Positions 29,937 through 40,254 of a stretch of 64,000 nt of DNA are shown in pieces. This DNA is from Chaetoceros tenuissimus. Taxonomy: Eukaryota > Bacillariophyta > Thalassiosirophyceae > Chaetocerotales > Chaetocerotaceae. Made by a program: the position numbers and the translations under genes. Numbering within the stretch: the first letter of the stretch is position 1; every line of letters starts with the position of its first letter. The notes below the pieces were generated by a model. That model did no database searches. It was not told the DNA's origin and saw nothing but the letters and a program-made list of their open reading frames with translations. The stretch is from NCBI GenBank assembly GCA_021927905.1, contig BLLK01000047.1, positions 62,001-126,000 on the forward strand, given 5' to 3'.

Positions 29937-32579
29937 ATGAAACTCTTCAATGTCTGCTTCCTTCTTCAGTTGAATGTTGCTTCATCTTTTACTCTTTCCA
30001 AACATCGAAATGTTGTAAGAGTAGAAAGTACAAAGATCCAATCGACACCTGTTCCTTTCGATGCTACATTTTACAGTGATGATGAAGATACTCCCAATCC
30101 ATTCATGTCCAATATAAACTCACTTGCAGCTCCACCTAATACGGAGCTGGTTTTGGGGTTGAATAAGTACTCTCATGACACAACATTATGTGCTGCAGAT
30201 GCCAATACTGGAAAGGTACTATTTGCAATGTCGAAAGAACGTTTAACGAGAAAAAAGCATGATAGTGGAAATGTTGCTTCTTTAGTCGAACTATGTTTAG
30301 ATCAACTGGAACTTGATTTAGACAATGTTGTCAAAGTTGTCTGTAACAATCATCATCATCGTGTATTACCTATGGAACAAAATTATGATCATTTGGAATG
30401 GGAAGCTGGTATGGGAATCAATGGAGGAGTTGAATCCGGTTATACAGATGAAGAGAATTTACTATTTGAAGCGGAAAAGTTGGAAATGTCCCATCATTTA
30501 GCACATGCTTACAGTGCTGCTTGTCAATCTCCATTTGAGAGTGGACTTGTCATGGTGATGGATGGAATGGGTGAAACTTACCGAGCAATGAGATGTGCAC
30601 TGGAGACTAATGATGAAAGCTATGTGAGTGATTTACAATTTGAAGGGGAGTACGAATGCATCCCTAGTGATATCAAGGAAAGAAGTCAAACTAGTGTATT
30701 TGATTGGAGAGAAGCAGAAAGTGTATATGAATTCGAAAAGACTGCTGATGGAATTTCCGTGAAGCCAGTCTTTAAGCGTTTTACACAAGAGAATACTCCT
30801 CCTGTTTTGTACAATCACGGCTTTGAAAATATGGATAGTGCTGGTGCATTGTATTCAAGAGCATCTTCGCATATCTTTGGGGACTGGAATGCTTGTGGAA
30901 AAGTTATGGGTCTTGCGCCATGGTTTGGACATACTTGGAGAAAAGATGAATTTGGTGATTCACAAGATACCATTACTCCAGAAAAGTTGGAACGTCCAAT
31001 CCTCAAGGGAAAATTGCACGAGGAAGGAGAGGATAAATTACAGATCGATCGCTCCTACATGATGGGAACTCCATTCTTTGCTCGTAATGATCCTGATTTA
31101 TTTGATGATGAGGGAAACATGGTTCGTAAGCGAAGGTATGATTTTGACGATGATGAGACTGAATCCGATAGTAATTATCAAAGAAAGCTACCAACCAATG
31201 CTGCTCTTGATGCTATTTCACTTGCATACCGCATGCAAGTAGACCTTGAAGATGTCATGATGGATTTGGTCAAATATTGTAAAGACAAAACCGGGCAAGA
31301 CAATTTGTGCATAGCTGGAGGTGTTGCATTAAATTCAGTGTTGAATGGGAGATTAAGTAGAGAGCTCGGTTTCAAAGAAGTTTTTATTCCTCCTTATCCC
31401 GGTGATGATGGTGTCGCATTTGGTTGTTGTGCGTATGGTTTATTTGGAAATCAAGCTATTGAGAAGAAGGAAGAACAGGATGACACATCAAAGCCTCCTG
31501 TTTGGACTGAGCCAATATCACCATATCTTGGACCTTCCTACTCCTACGACGATATTCAACGAGCTATTGATTCTGCATCACCATGGTTGGATTTCGAATT
31601 GATTGCGAGTGACAAAGCAAGATATGAGATCATGTCGGAGGAGATTGAATCTGGTGGAATTATTGCTTGGTTTCAAGGTAGATCAGAGGTTGGTCCGAGA
31701 GCTCTTGGACATCGTAGTATTATTGCCGATCCGCGTAAAAAGGGGATGGTACGTTTCATCAATGAAAGTGTAAAGAAGAGAGAAAGTTTCAGACCGTTTG
31801 CTCCAAGTTGTCTTTCAGAAGAAGCAACTAATTGGTTTGATCTTGGAGATGATCTTTTGAATGCAAGCACTGTCAGTCCGTTCATGAGTATGACTGCCAT
31901 GGTCAAGGAGTCAAAACGCGATGTTATCCCTGCGGTGACTCATGTAGATGGATCTTCTAGAATGCAAACAGTGACGTACCAGAATGAACCAGCATACCAT
32001 GAGTTTATATCTACTTTTTATGATAGAACAGGAGTACCTATGGTATTGAATACCTCATTCAATACTTTACCAAGTGAACCAATAGTAGAATCACCAAGCG
32101 ATGCCATTCGCAGTTTCCTTTGTTCTATGGGATCTATCGATCTTTTAATCTTGGGAGATTATGTAATCAAGAGAAAAGACTCTGATGTTCGTCGTTTATT
32201 GGGAGAAAAGTCTAAAGATGGAAATTTATATCCTGCGACGAATCCAAAACGTGCTGGCCCTGCAAACTACGAAACTAAATTCACTGTTGCCGGAGATGAA
32301 AGTGTATCGACAGTAACTCGCGTCTCCATGCCTGACAGGCCAATGCACGATGAAAGAAATGGAGGATGGTTCACATTGCTAGATGATTTGGAAGGTGAAA
32401 TACTGGGAGTTTGTAATGGAAAGGTTAGTGTGAATGATATCATGAATCAATACTTGGCTAGTGCTGGAGAACAAGTCGGAGAAGACGAGGCAAGCAGTCA
32501 AGAATACCAAGAAATTCTCTTTGGAAATATTATTCGTCGTCTCATTCGTCTATATGAACATTCTTTGATTAGTTGGTAA
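29937..32579 (+). CDS. NodU/CmcH-family O-carbamoyltransferase, extended
   Basis: 880 aa, single exon. The family transfers carbamoyl from carbamoyl phosphate to a hydroxyl group through a carbamoyl-adenylate. Seen here: the N-terminal Kae1/TobZ-like half with LGLNKYSHDTTLC, SKERLTRKKHD, MSHHLAHAYSAA and VMVMDGMGET; CIAGGVALNSVLNGRL; then the C-terminal half with GPRALGHRSIIADPR, RPFAPSCL and VLNTSFN. It is about 250 residues longer than typical bacterial members: an internal insertion near 220-270 and a C-terminal extension (~800-880) containing LLDDLEGEILGVCNGKVSV and a final helix, a pattern like PqqD / winged-helix peptide-binding domains (inference). The N-terminus is a signal peptide ending near VASSFTLS, close to the plastid ASAFAP form. 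The substrate is unknown. The family is mainly bacterial, so horizontal gain is plausible. Confidence 0.88.
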   Translation: MKLFNVCFLLQLNVASSFTLSKHRNVVRVESTKIQSTPVPFDATFYSDDEDTPNPFMSNINSLAAPPNTELVLGLNKYSHDTTLCAADANTGKVLFAMSKERLTRKKHDSGNVASLVELCLDQLELDLDNVVKVVCNNHHHRVLPMEQNYDHLEWEAGMGINGGVESGYTDEENLLFEAEKLEMSHHLAHAYSAACQSPFESGLVMVMDGMGETYRAMRCALETNDESYVSDLQFEGEYECIPSDIKERSQTSVFDWREAESVYEFEKTADGISVKPVFKRFTQENTPPVLYNHGFENMDSAGALYSRASSHIFGDWNACGKVMGLAPWFGHTWRKDEFGDSQDTITPEKLERPILKGKLHEEGEDKLQIDRSYMMGTPFFARNDPDLFDDEGNMVRKRRYDFDDDETESDSNYQRKLPTNAALDAISLAYRMQVDLEDVMMDLVKYCKDKTGQDNLCIAGGVALNSVLNGRLSRELGFKEVFIPPYPGDDGVAFGCCAYGLFGNQAIEKKEEQDDTSKPPVWTEPISPYLGPSYSYDDIQRAIDSASPWLDFELIASDKARYEIMSEEIESGGIIAWFQGRSEVGPRALGHRSIIADPRKKGMVRFINESVKKRESFRPFAPSCLSEEATNWFDLGDDLLNASTVSPFMSMTAMVKESKRDVIPAVTHVDGSSRMQTVTYQNEPAYHEFISTFYDRTGVPMVLNTSFNTLPSEPIVESPSDAIRSFLCSMGSIDLLILGDYVIKRKDSDVRRLLGEKSKDGNLYPATNPKRAGPANYETKFTVAGDESVSTVTRVSMPDRPMHDERNGGWFTLLDDLEGEILGVCNGKVSVNDIMNQYLASAGEQVGEDEASSQEYQEILFGNIIRRLIRLYEHSLISW

Positions 32580-32679
32580 ATTAATTCAATAAATGTAAAT
32601 TTAGGGCCGACAAAAATGCACCAACAAGTCATTATCTCTTCTAATGTCATAAGTATCTAATGGAATATATCTACATTGC

Positions 32680-34500
32680 CTAATCATCATCATCGGAGTC
32701 AGATTCTAATGACAATATTCTCCAGTCGCTTGGTTCTGGTTGTGGACAATTATTTTCTTTGAGATAATTAAAAATTTCATCGGAACATTCATGTTTTGTG
32801 GGTATTTCACGATAGTAGACAGAAAGACCAGCTCGAATGTCAAAGCAATAGGCGAATGTTTCTTTTGTCCATGGACATCCACTTTCATGTGCAAAGACCA
32901 GCATCTCAAAATTATCAGCCCGAACAGCTTCATTGCAAACACGTGTATCCCATGGACAGCCATAGTATTTCAACCACCGAAGGAGTTTGAGGTCACCTTT
33001 TTCCGCGGTCAATGCAGCTGCATCTTCGTGCCATGGGTATCCGTTATTGTGTAGAAGCTTAAGAATGGGCATCAGATCAATCGAGCAATATTTCCAATGG
33101 TTAACTGCTGCAGCAGAAATGTTTTGATCAAATGGACAGTCACTGTCAATACAATATTGAACTACGTCGATGCTATTGGACTTAACTGCGTAGAAAAAGG
33201 TCATTTCATCCCAAGGACATCCCAGACTTCGTACCCATCTCAGTGCATTCAAATGGCCAGTTCGAGCAGCAATTTCGCATATATTTTTATTCAATGGTAA
33301 TAAATAATTTAGGAACCTTTGTAGGGTTCTCAACAATTGAGAACGATCCGAACAATACATAATCTCCGAGGAAATGTCGCTTCTTTCGAAAGGGCATCCG
33401 TTTCTCAAACAGTACTCCAATACATTGTAATTATTCGAACCTGCAGCTGAAAATGAAACGGTGGAGTCCCATGGACAGCCCTTTGCTCTCGCGTAGATTA
33501 TGACATCAATATTACCACTTCTAGCTGCCATAGCGCAAGTTTCTGCATTCCATGGCAGTCCATGATAACGCAATATTTTTAACACCTCCAACGCCTTACC
33601 GTGGTCAGAGATTGAAGCAGCAAATGCACATGCTCTAAAAGTGTTTTGAGGGCAATCGTGATCAAGAAGATGCTGAAGTAGGTCAATGTTTCCACTTCCA
33701 GCTGCCAAAGTAAGTGTCAACTCGTCCCATTGAATATCTCGACTTCGATACCATTTCACTACATCCAGATGCCCCAATTTTGCAGCTGCATCCATGAAGT
33801 CTTTTTCAAACTCTTCATTCCTCCCTAAAATATTTTCAGCCCATTTGATGACATCTAATCGACCCTCACAAGCTGCTTCAAAACATATGCGAAATACATG
33901 TTTTGGCAATGCGTGTATTCCGTGTAACCATTGTAAAATATGTACATGACCACGTGACGAAGCTGCATTGATGATGTCATTCACAAACAACGAAATATCG
34001 AGTCCTTGTTCTTCAAGAAATTGAACCATTTCCAAATCATCCCTTTTAGTAATTTCAACCAAAGCAAGTGAATTTTCTTGAAATGCTTTATCGAAATTTA
34101 CGCCCAAAGCATGCCCAATCAAAACAATATCTCTGCTCCTTTTGATTGCTGCTTTTGCAAGGATTTTTGCTTGAAATGTATCTGGTGCATTTAAAAAACA
34201 ATATTCTGCAAGTTCGATAAAGGATGAAGCAGCATCTACAGTGGTCGCTTTATTTCTATCAATTGCTAATTGACGATCCATCGGATGAGCATAAGTTTTT
34301 TCGACACTGTCCATTGTGAGGTAGTTGTAGCAAAAGTCTTTTGATACTGGCCCAATGAGCTTGAAACATCCAGTCCCGATGTAGGAAAATATATTTTTCA
34401 AAAGTTCCGATGGAAGGCTCTGGATAGCTCCAGGCGACTCATTTGGACTGAAAGTAAAATCAGTTGCACTTTCAATCTTTATTTTCTTTGTTAAGGACAT
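32680..34500 (-). CDS. F-box-like / ankyrin-repeat protein, copy 3
   Basis: Single exon, 606 aa from the ATG at 34500. The frame opens 44 codons earlier, but this start gives MSLTKKIKIES, aligned with the leaders of copies 1 and 2. F-box-like IQSLPSELLKNIFSYIG, FCYNYLTMD, then ankyrin-type repeats (for example AARSGNIDVIIYARAKGCPW) and the common end PTKHECSDEIFNYL ... CPQPEPSDW with an acidic tail. It lies 100 bp downstream of the carbamoyltransferase gene, tail to tail. Confidence 0.85.
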   Translation of the reverse strand: MSLTKKIKIESATDFTFSPNESPGAIQSLPSELLKNIFSYIGTGCFKLIGPVSKDFCYNYLTMDSVEKTYAHPMDRQLAIDRNKATTVDAASSFIELAEYCFLNAPDTFQAKILAKAAIKRSRDIVLIGHALGVNFDKAFQENSLALVEITKRDDLEMVQFLEEQGLDISLFVNDIINAASSRGHVHILQWLHGIHALPKHVFRICFEAACEGRLDVIKWAENILGRNEEFEKDFMDAAAKLGHLDVVKWYRSRDIQWDELTLTLAAGSGNIDLLQHLLDHDCPQNTFRACAFAASISDHGKALEVLKILRYHGLPWNAETCAMAARSGNIDVIIYARAKGCPWDSTVSFSAAGSNNYNVLEYCLRNGCPFERSDISSEIMYCSDRSQLLRTLQRFLNYLLPLNKNICEIAARTGHLNALRWVRSLGCPWDEMTFFYAVKSNSIDVVQYCIDSDCPFDQNISAAAVNHWKYCSIDLMPILKLLHNNGYPWHEDAAALTAEKGDLKLLRWLKYYGCPWDTRVCNEAVRADNFEMLVFAHESGCPWTKETFAYCFDIRAGLSVYYREIPTKHECSDEIFNYLKENNCPQPEPSDWRILSLESDSDDDD

Positions 34501-34882
34501 AATATGGTATCGTAATACTTGTATAAAGTGAGTTCCTTCGACTTGTAGTAGAATAGTTTCAATGATACGTATGGTCTGGTTTGTTATACAGTATAGAATT
34601 TGACCTTTTGACCTCCCCAATCTACACTCCACGCTAAAGATAGTAGACCGTGGATAATGATTACGTGACCGTGGATAACTCTGTCCAATTCATTCATTTT
34701 GGTATACATGTCCAAGATTAAAGCGTGATAGAATAATTGGGTCAATGTCAAATAGAAGATTCCACGCAGAAATTATGATGTAGTATTCGTGCTTGATACG
34801 ATACTAACATAGATGAGCCTTATCTTATTTCTAAATACTGGCGACTCCAAACTGAGGAAACACTCCGATAACAAAAAGTTCT
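34501..34882. other. Intergenic region
   Basis: 382 bp between the start of F-box/ankyrin copy 3 and the stop of the lipoxygenase-like gene, both on the minus strand. I see no gene; it contains a short direct repeat GACCGTGGATAA (about 34650 and 34670). Confidence 0.5.
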
Positions 34883-36631
34883 TTATACAGACACAGAGCA
34901 CTCAAAACGAGCTGGATCGAAATACTTGTACTCCACAGCTCTCTTCTTATCTGCAGCTTGAACCTTTTCCGATTGCGCAACAAGCTTAGTATGGAATGAA
35001 TCCCAAACAGTTCTCTCCCATTCTGGACCTCCAACTCCAAAGAAATTAGGAAACTTTTGCATAAGCATTGGCATAGGTACGGAAGTAGAAGCCGAAATAA
35101 CATTGGTAAGCAAGTAAGACTGGAAATCAACTTCACTAGGATCCTTCTTGGTCAATCTAAATCCTGCTCTAGAAGGCAACAAAGTGTAATCCACAACATG
35201 ACCAATCAATTCGTGCTATAGGTATAGAAAAAGAATATTATGAGTAAAGTATCTTGTAAAGTAACATTTCAAATCAAAGTCAAAACTTACATATCCTGTC
35301 ACAGTAAAAATGATGGAAGACAAAACATTAATCATATTCTCGGCAGAGTATTCTGGGATCTCATACTTCATTCCCTTGGTTCCAGCCTTTACAGCATTAT
35401 AAAATGCCATTGCCTCCGCATCACTTGCAGCCTCACCGCATTTCGAGATCCAATCTTTGACAAAATCACGAACAATCTCATAATATGCTTTACCCTGTGA
35501 AGCAAATGGGAATTTATCTTCATCGATAAGTTCCTGAACAGCAGAATTGTATTTACGATCTGCAAACGGTTCAAAAATGGTACAAGACTTGTATGAATGC
35601 TCAAACACATCCACCAAGGAAGAATACTTGAGCCCAGCAGATCTATGCAAGATGGAAGTATTTGGCACAAGGGAATCAAACGCTGCAAGATTCACTTCGG
35701 TTGCACGGAAAGTGAATACAGTCAAAAGACGACGAAGTGGATGACTTGGTGCAAGATTCAAGGTAGATTCTCTGGTGGCAATGTTGGAAGCTACCAAATG
35801 TGTCCAAGTCAAATGTTCTCTTGCAGTCATGAGAAGGAACGCACCAACCTTTGCCAAAGTCTTGGCATTCTCCCATCCATCACTACCTGGTGTATAAGTT
35901 TTACCTGTATCATAATCATGAATGGCAGTAGGCTGTTGATCTTTATTGAAATGAATACGTGAACCGAGCTTTCTGTATTTTCTTCTGTAAGACAGTCCCT
36001 GTAGTACTTTGAGATCCACAACAAATGGTCCATATTCCGAACTCGAAACTTCTTCCTGTTTTGCAATCAACACAGATCCCATACCGTAGAAAAAGATACG
36101 ACTAAAGGATTCATCTGTCAACATATTGAAATCAGTATTATAAGTCTGAGGCAAAGCTTTACCCATTTCAAACTTGAGATCATCACTGATACGTGCTGCA
36201 AGTTCATCATCTCCAAGTACCAAATCATGATCTTCCAAAGGTAACAAGAGACGATTACGAGTCGCAACTCCTACAATCTTTTCCAACACAGTGTATTTCC
36301 CAAACAAGTCATCTTGCCCTAGGATCACGGTCGAAAAAGAAGGGGAGATGTTATGAGAGATTTTCATGACACGATCTTTGGTCCATTCATCAAAGCCTTC
36401 GCCAGTCTTTTTCCATCCTAGGTTGATGAGTTCAGTTTTGACATCGGCGTCAGTTGGGGGATCTTGAACGGACTCGATGAATCCATCTGCTTGTTTGACT
36501 GCAAAGATGGTGGTACTGTCTTTGATTTTATGAAGCCATCTTTTGGTTTCTGGGTCGAGGTCGGAGGCGTCAATTGCTGCAAAGTCAATGAGGCAGTCGA
36601 CAAGTAGGTTCAATGGGTTAAGGCACGACAT
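34883..36631 (-). CDS. Lipoxygenase-like protein
   Basis: Exons 36631-35291 and 35215-34883 (75-nt intron), 557 aa. The start at 36631 (MSCLNPLNLL) is preferred; the upstream frame is basic, low-complexity sequence. It resembles the catalytic domain of iron lipoxygenases, which dioxygenate polyunsaturated fatty acids: the H-x4-H iron pair in EHLTWTHLVASN, then HPLRRLLTVFTFRATEVN. The intron falls exactly before the third His (YHELIGH). At the position of the usual fourth ligand (Asn four residues after that His) there is Gly, and the C-terminal residue is Val rather than Ile. There is no clear PLAT domain or targeting peptide. It may be an active diverged oxylipin enzyme or a lipoxygenase-fold protein with another role. 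Confidence 0.75.
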
Positions 36632-37082
36632 GGAAGGGTATGAATTGTAGAATAGAAGTGAATTATGTAGTAAAAAAGATATGGAAGAAGAAAGAAGAAG
36701 CCCTACTGTTTGGTAAGATTGCTCTCCTCTAGCTTTTTTTTTTTTCGGCGATCTGCGATCCGAACACAACGCATCATGTTTCGAGAAAAATTCCACTGCG
36801 ACAAAAAACAGGCTAAATGCTTATGATTGACGTGATGGGATTAGGTTGTCTTTACTACAGTCACTCTACACTCCCAAAATAGATGTCAACACAAAATCAA
36901 CCAATCACAGACAAAGAAGATGAAGATGCGAAGAACATCGGCACAACAATTCTAATTGCATCTCAAACTGGCCACATACGCAGACGTGAACACTCCTACT
37001 TCTGTTCATGCTCAGTACTGCACCTACTATTGAACTATTAGGCCCATATAGTTCTTTATATAATTTAATAAAAGAATAAGCT
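36632..37082. promoter_or_regulatory. Divergent promoter region, lipoxygenase-like / Aat-like
   Basis: 451 bp between two divergent starts. It contains a 13-base T run near 36733 and, just before the Aat-like ATG, TTTATATAATTTAATAAAAG, a TATA-like stretch. Inferred only. Confidence 0.4.
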
Positions 37083-38342
37083 ATGGGACTCACAGATTTC
37101 TTGGAAAAACATCGAGCAAACAAGGCAAAGAAACAGAATAAATCATCGCCAGCAGCAACAAGAACCTCTCCTTCAAATGAGAACTCGATAGTGTTGGAAA
37201 AAGAGTCTCATCCATCTACTGATTCATCCTCTTCTTCACATACCACAAGTAATAGTAGTATCAGTAGCGGAAGTATGTCTAGCAAGTCGTCATCTATGAG
37301 CAGTAATGATTTCTTCAGTTCGTCATCTTCCAATGGGTCTTCTATCAAAAGCAGTGAAGAAGCAGCTTCGGGTCCCAGGTCCAAGAAAATTAAAAAGAGT
37401 ACTTCACAAGATGCAAATAGTTCCTCTGCAAACGAAAATGATTCCAAGAAACAAGATTTAGATGATGAACGAAGTGACGCCAATACCTCTACCAACACTA
37501 CAACAGACACGTCAAAACAAGACCAAGACAACTCCGAACCCAATACAAAAGAAACATCGACAGCTATAGTACAAAAGCACCCACAAGAATATCTACCCAA
37601 ATATTTACACAGATATGTGCAACATTCACACGGAGATTTTTTCATTTCTCCATATTTCGACCCAAGACTCATCGCAACACTCATGTACGAAGGATTTCTA
37701 CCAATCGCTACACCCAATTACCTCGTTCCGAAATTGCACAAGGAACGATGTGTCATTTACCCTCTACACTCTTCTTCTGGATCCACTGTACACATTTCCA
37801 AAAATGTCAAGAAACGTTCGAAAAAATTCACCTTGACTTGCAATCAATCCTTTCGTAAGGTTGTCCAAGGATGTCATGATCAACATGGTATATCATGGTT
37901 GTATCCTCCCATTGTCGATGCTTTTGAAACTATTTTAGAAAATACATCCTTATTGGAACCTCATCAGACCAATACCTTTCCCATCACTTTTTATACTATT
38001 GAAGTATGGAATTTAGACGGTGATTTGGTAGGTGGAGAATTGGGATATGCCTTTGGAACGATATACACTTCCCTGACTGGTTTTTCCAAGGAGGATAATG
38101 CTGGTAGTGTCCAATTGGCTGCATTAGGTCAATTCTTGTGGGAACAAGGTTTTGAAATGTGGGATCTTGGTATGGAGTTGGAGTATAAGCAACGATTGGG
38201 TGCGAGAAATATGCCACGGCATGAATTTGTTCAGACGGTCAAGGAGTTGCGTGATAAGGATACTTTGGTTTTGAAATTGGACGAACCCAAGTGTTGCAAA
38301 GAAATGATTGTGAATGCTAGTAGAAGTGAAAGTGGATGCTAA
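37083..38342 (+). CDS. Leucyl/phenylalanyl-tRNA-protein transferase-like (Aat)
   Basis: 419 aa, single exon. The N-terminal ~160 residues are a basic start (MGLTDFLEKHRANK) and then a low-complexity Ser/Asn/Asp/Lys linker. Residues ~165-400 match the Aat fold, which moves Leu/Phe from tRNA to N-terminal basic residues and marks proteins for degradation. Seen: FFISPYFDPRLIATLMYEGFLPI, CHDQHGISWLYPPIVDAF, IEVWNLDGDLVGGELGYAFG, and a closing region with GARNMPRHEFV. The family is best known in bacteria, with scattered algal members. The serine-rich extension is not part of the bacterial enzyme. Substrate in this organism unknown. Confidence 0.82.
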   Translation: MGLTDFLEKHRANKAKKQNKSSPAATRTSPSNENSIVLEKESHPSTDSSSSSHTTSNSSISSGSMSSKSSSMSSNDFFSSSSSNGSSIKSSEEAASGPRSKKIKKSTSQDANSSSANENDSKKQDLDDERSDANTSTNTTTDTSKQDQDNSEPNTKETSTAIVQKHPQEYLPKYLHRYVQHSHGDFFISPYFDPRLIATLMYEGFLPIATPNYLVPKLHKERCVIYPLHSSSGSTVHISKNVKKRSKKFTLTCNQSFRKVVQGCHDQHGISWLYPPIVDAFETILENTSLLEPHQTNTFPITFYTIEVWNLDGDLVGGELGYAFGTIYTSLTGFSKEDNAGSVQLAALGQFLWEQGFEMWDLGMELEYKQRLGARNMPRHEFVQTVKELRDKDTLVLKLDEPKCCKEMIVNASRSESGC

Positions 38343-38490
38343 GTGATGTATGGGATTGTGAGTATAGAGGCTTAGCTATGCTAGATACTGTAACAGTATA
38401 TCTAACAAAAATTGTAATTTACTCATGTCCAGGATATCTTGGTCCTATTATTTATATATGTACAAATGATAACAGATGCGGTGATAAATC

Positions 38491-39291
38491 TCATAGTTTA
38501 GGTTCCTCTTTCATGACTTTGTAATGATTGGTGTTTGTAAAATCCAACATACGAACCTTTACTTCTCTGCCATGAACATGATGTATTCCTTCGACAGAGA
38601 TACTCTGACTGTTATTAAAGGTACTAAATTCCAATATAGAAATGGAAGTATTTGGAACACTGAGTTTTCCATCCCATTCATTAACCTCTGCATCTATAGG
38701 AATCAAAGAACCAACAATCTGTTGCAAAATAATTCGTATTGTACCAGAATGACTGACTGCAAGTACATCTATCCCTTCATTCCCATTCCTTTCCAACTGA
38801 GAAGCCTGGTGAAGGACTGAATTCAACCACTCTTTGAATCTAATCAATACATCCTCTTCTGATTCATGTTTAGGTTCTACATATTCTTGATTCAATTCTT
38901 TACATTTCGCAATACAAATTTGCTTCGCTTCTTCATAACTTAATTTTTTGGAAAGGCCTTCTCTGCAGCCCTTGGCCCTTTCCCGCAATCTTTCCTCATA
39001 AATTACATGATAATCATTACAATTGTGATTTTCTTTTCCATCTTGATATGGTACACCATTGACAATGAGACTACAAGTCATTTTACATCTTGGTAAATCT
39101 GATGCATAAATTTTCCAAAACTTTTTACCGTAATTTGGATAATAGTCATTTGCGGCTAATGCCTGACGTATGCCTTGATCTGTGAGAGGTGAATCAATCT
39201 GTCCCAAGACTATACCCGCTTCATTCGCTTTAGTTTCTGCATGACGGATGAGATGCAGTCGGAGAGTTAAATTATTGGTGTTGCCAGTCAT
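38491..39291 (-). CDS. Histidine phosphatase (phosphoglycerate mutase-like)
   Basis: 266 aa from the ATG at 39291 (MTGNTNNLTLRLHLIRHAE); the frame extends 16 codons upstream but without an ATG. The phosphoacceptor motif LIRHAETKAN comes near the N-terminus, then GQIDSPLTDQG, IYASDLPRCKMT, the acidic proton donor in EERLRERAKG, and the second His in VSHSGTIRII. This is the GpmB/TIGAR/CobC type, a phosphomonoesterase of uncertain substrate; there is no targeting peptide, so probably cytosolic. Confidence 0.88.
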   Translation of the reverse strand: MTGNTNNLTLRLHLIRHAETKANEAGIVLGQIDSPLTDQGIRQALAANDYYPNYGKKFWKIYASDLPRCKMTCSLIVNGVPYQDGKENHNCNDYHVIYEERLRERAKGCREGLSKKLSYEEAKQICIAKCKELNQEYVEPKHESEEDVLIRFKEWLNSVLHQASQLERNGNEGIDVLAVSHSGTIRIILQQIVGSLIPIDAEVNEWDGKLSVPNTSISILEFSTFNNSQSISVEGIHHVHGREVKVRMLDFTNTNHYKVMKEEPKL

Positions 39292-39597
39292 GGTGTTTAT
39301 GAATTGTAAGAATTTAAATTTGGAAAGAGGTGATGACAACAGTTGTGTGAGTGTTAGATTGCTTTCTCACCATTCAAAAGCAAGCTGTTTTTCTCATTCC
39401 TTTTGGAACATTCTTTGAGATTCATGTAAAAGGCCTTTTTGTGGCTATTTTGATGATTGTCAGTGAGTGTCTAAACATGGATGATGTGTTATCCATGTTT
39501 AGACTGTATGTGTTTCTCGCTAGTGTTCTCTTCTCTTCTGCTATCCTTTTTCTCTATTCAAAATCCTACATTAGAAACCAATAAATAGACGAAGTAC

Positions 39598-40236
39598 ATG
39601 TTTTGCAATTCTCTACAATCATTAGCCTCTGATCCTCCAGTCATGTCAACGACCCAAGAAGAAGAAGAAGCAACTCTCAACATTCGTGGACTTGGCCATT
39701 CGCTTTCCATCCACATTTCACCTTTGGCAAATGTAGTCAATCTATTTCAACAAATTCAATCTCAAACAGGTCTACCACCAGCCTATCAACGAGTCATTAT
39801 AAGAGGTAAAACTCTTTCACTCGAAACTTCTCCTAAAACTTCAACCCTGCAATCAATTATACCCTCTATCCAACCACAGACTAATAGTAAAGCGATACTC
39901 ATGCATACAAAAACATTCAAACTAGATCAAAAAGCTTATGAACAAATTACATCTCTCAATCATGATTTAGATAATATAGAATCGAGATTGAATGTAGGTA
40001 CTAGTCCAAGTAAAGGAGATGCGACTTCCATGGCTTCTATATCCGAAAGGATCATTGATAAATCTGTTTTGGATCATTTGGTGACGGATATCATGTGCAA
40101 ACTTGATATGATTGATGTAGGGACTAGTGACACTTTGAGAAATATGAGACGGAAAGTTTTACAGAGAGCCGAAGCTATGGATATATTGTGGAGTGATTCA
40201 AATTGCAATGGGGGGGAAGGAGAGGAGAAAGAGTAG
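39598..40236 (+). CDS. UBL-BAG domain co-chaperone
   Basis: 212 aa (or 197 from the second ATG, MSTTQEEEEA, at 39643). Residues ~25-105 form a ubiquitin-like fold (TLNIRGLGHSLSIHI, PPAYQRVIIRGKTL). Residues ~120-200 form a BAG domain: ITSLNHDLDNIESRL, VLDHLVTDIMCKLDMIDV and RRKVLQRAEAMDIL. BAG proteins bind the Hsp70 ATPase domain and release ADP; the UBL can dock to the proteasome. The domain order is as in BAG1. It ends 18 bp from a small convergent frame. Confidence 0.8.
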   Translation: MFCNSLQSLASDPPVMSTTQEEEEATLNIRGLGHSLSIHISPLANVVNLFQQIQSQTGLPPAYQRVIIRGKTLSLETSPKTSTLQSIIPSIQPQTNSKAILMHTKTFKLDQKAYEQITSLNHDLDNIESRLNVGTSPSKGDATSMASISERIIDKSVLDHLVTDIMCKLDMIDVGTSDTLRNMRRKVLQRAEAMDILWSDSNCNGGEGEEKE

Positions 40237-40254
40237 TAGTTGAGTCTTGCTGGA

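Noticed and set aside
29937-32579. Saxitoxin-type carbamoyltransferase assignment
   Set aside because: The family includes such enzymes, but no other genes of that pathway are present, so only the general family name is supported.
37208-37717. 169-codon minus-strand frame
   Set aside because: Antisense shadow of the serine-rich part of the Aat-like gene; AGT/TCA-rich codons leave the other strand open by composition.
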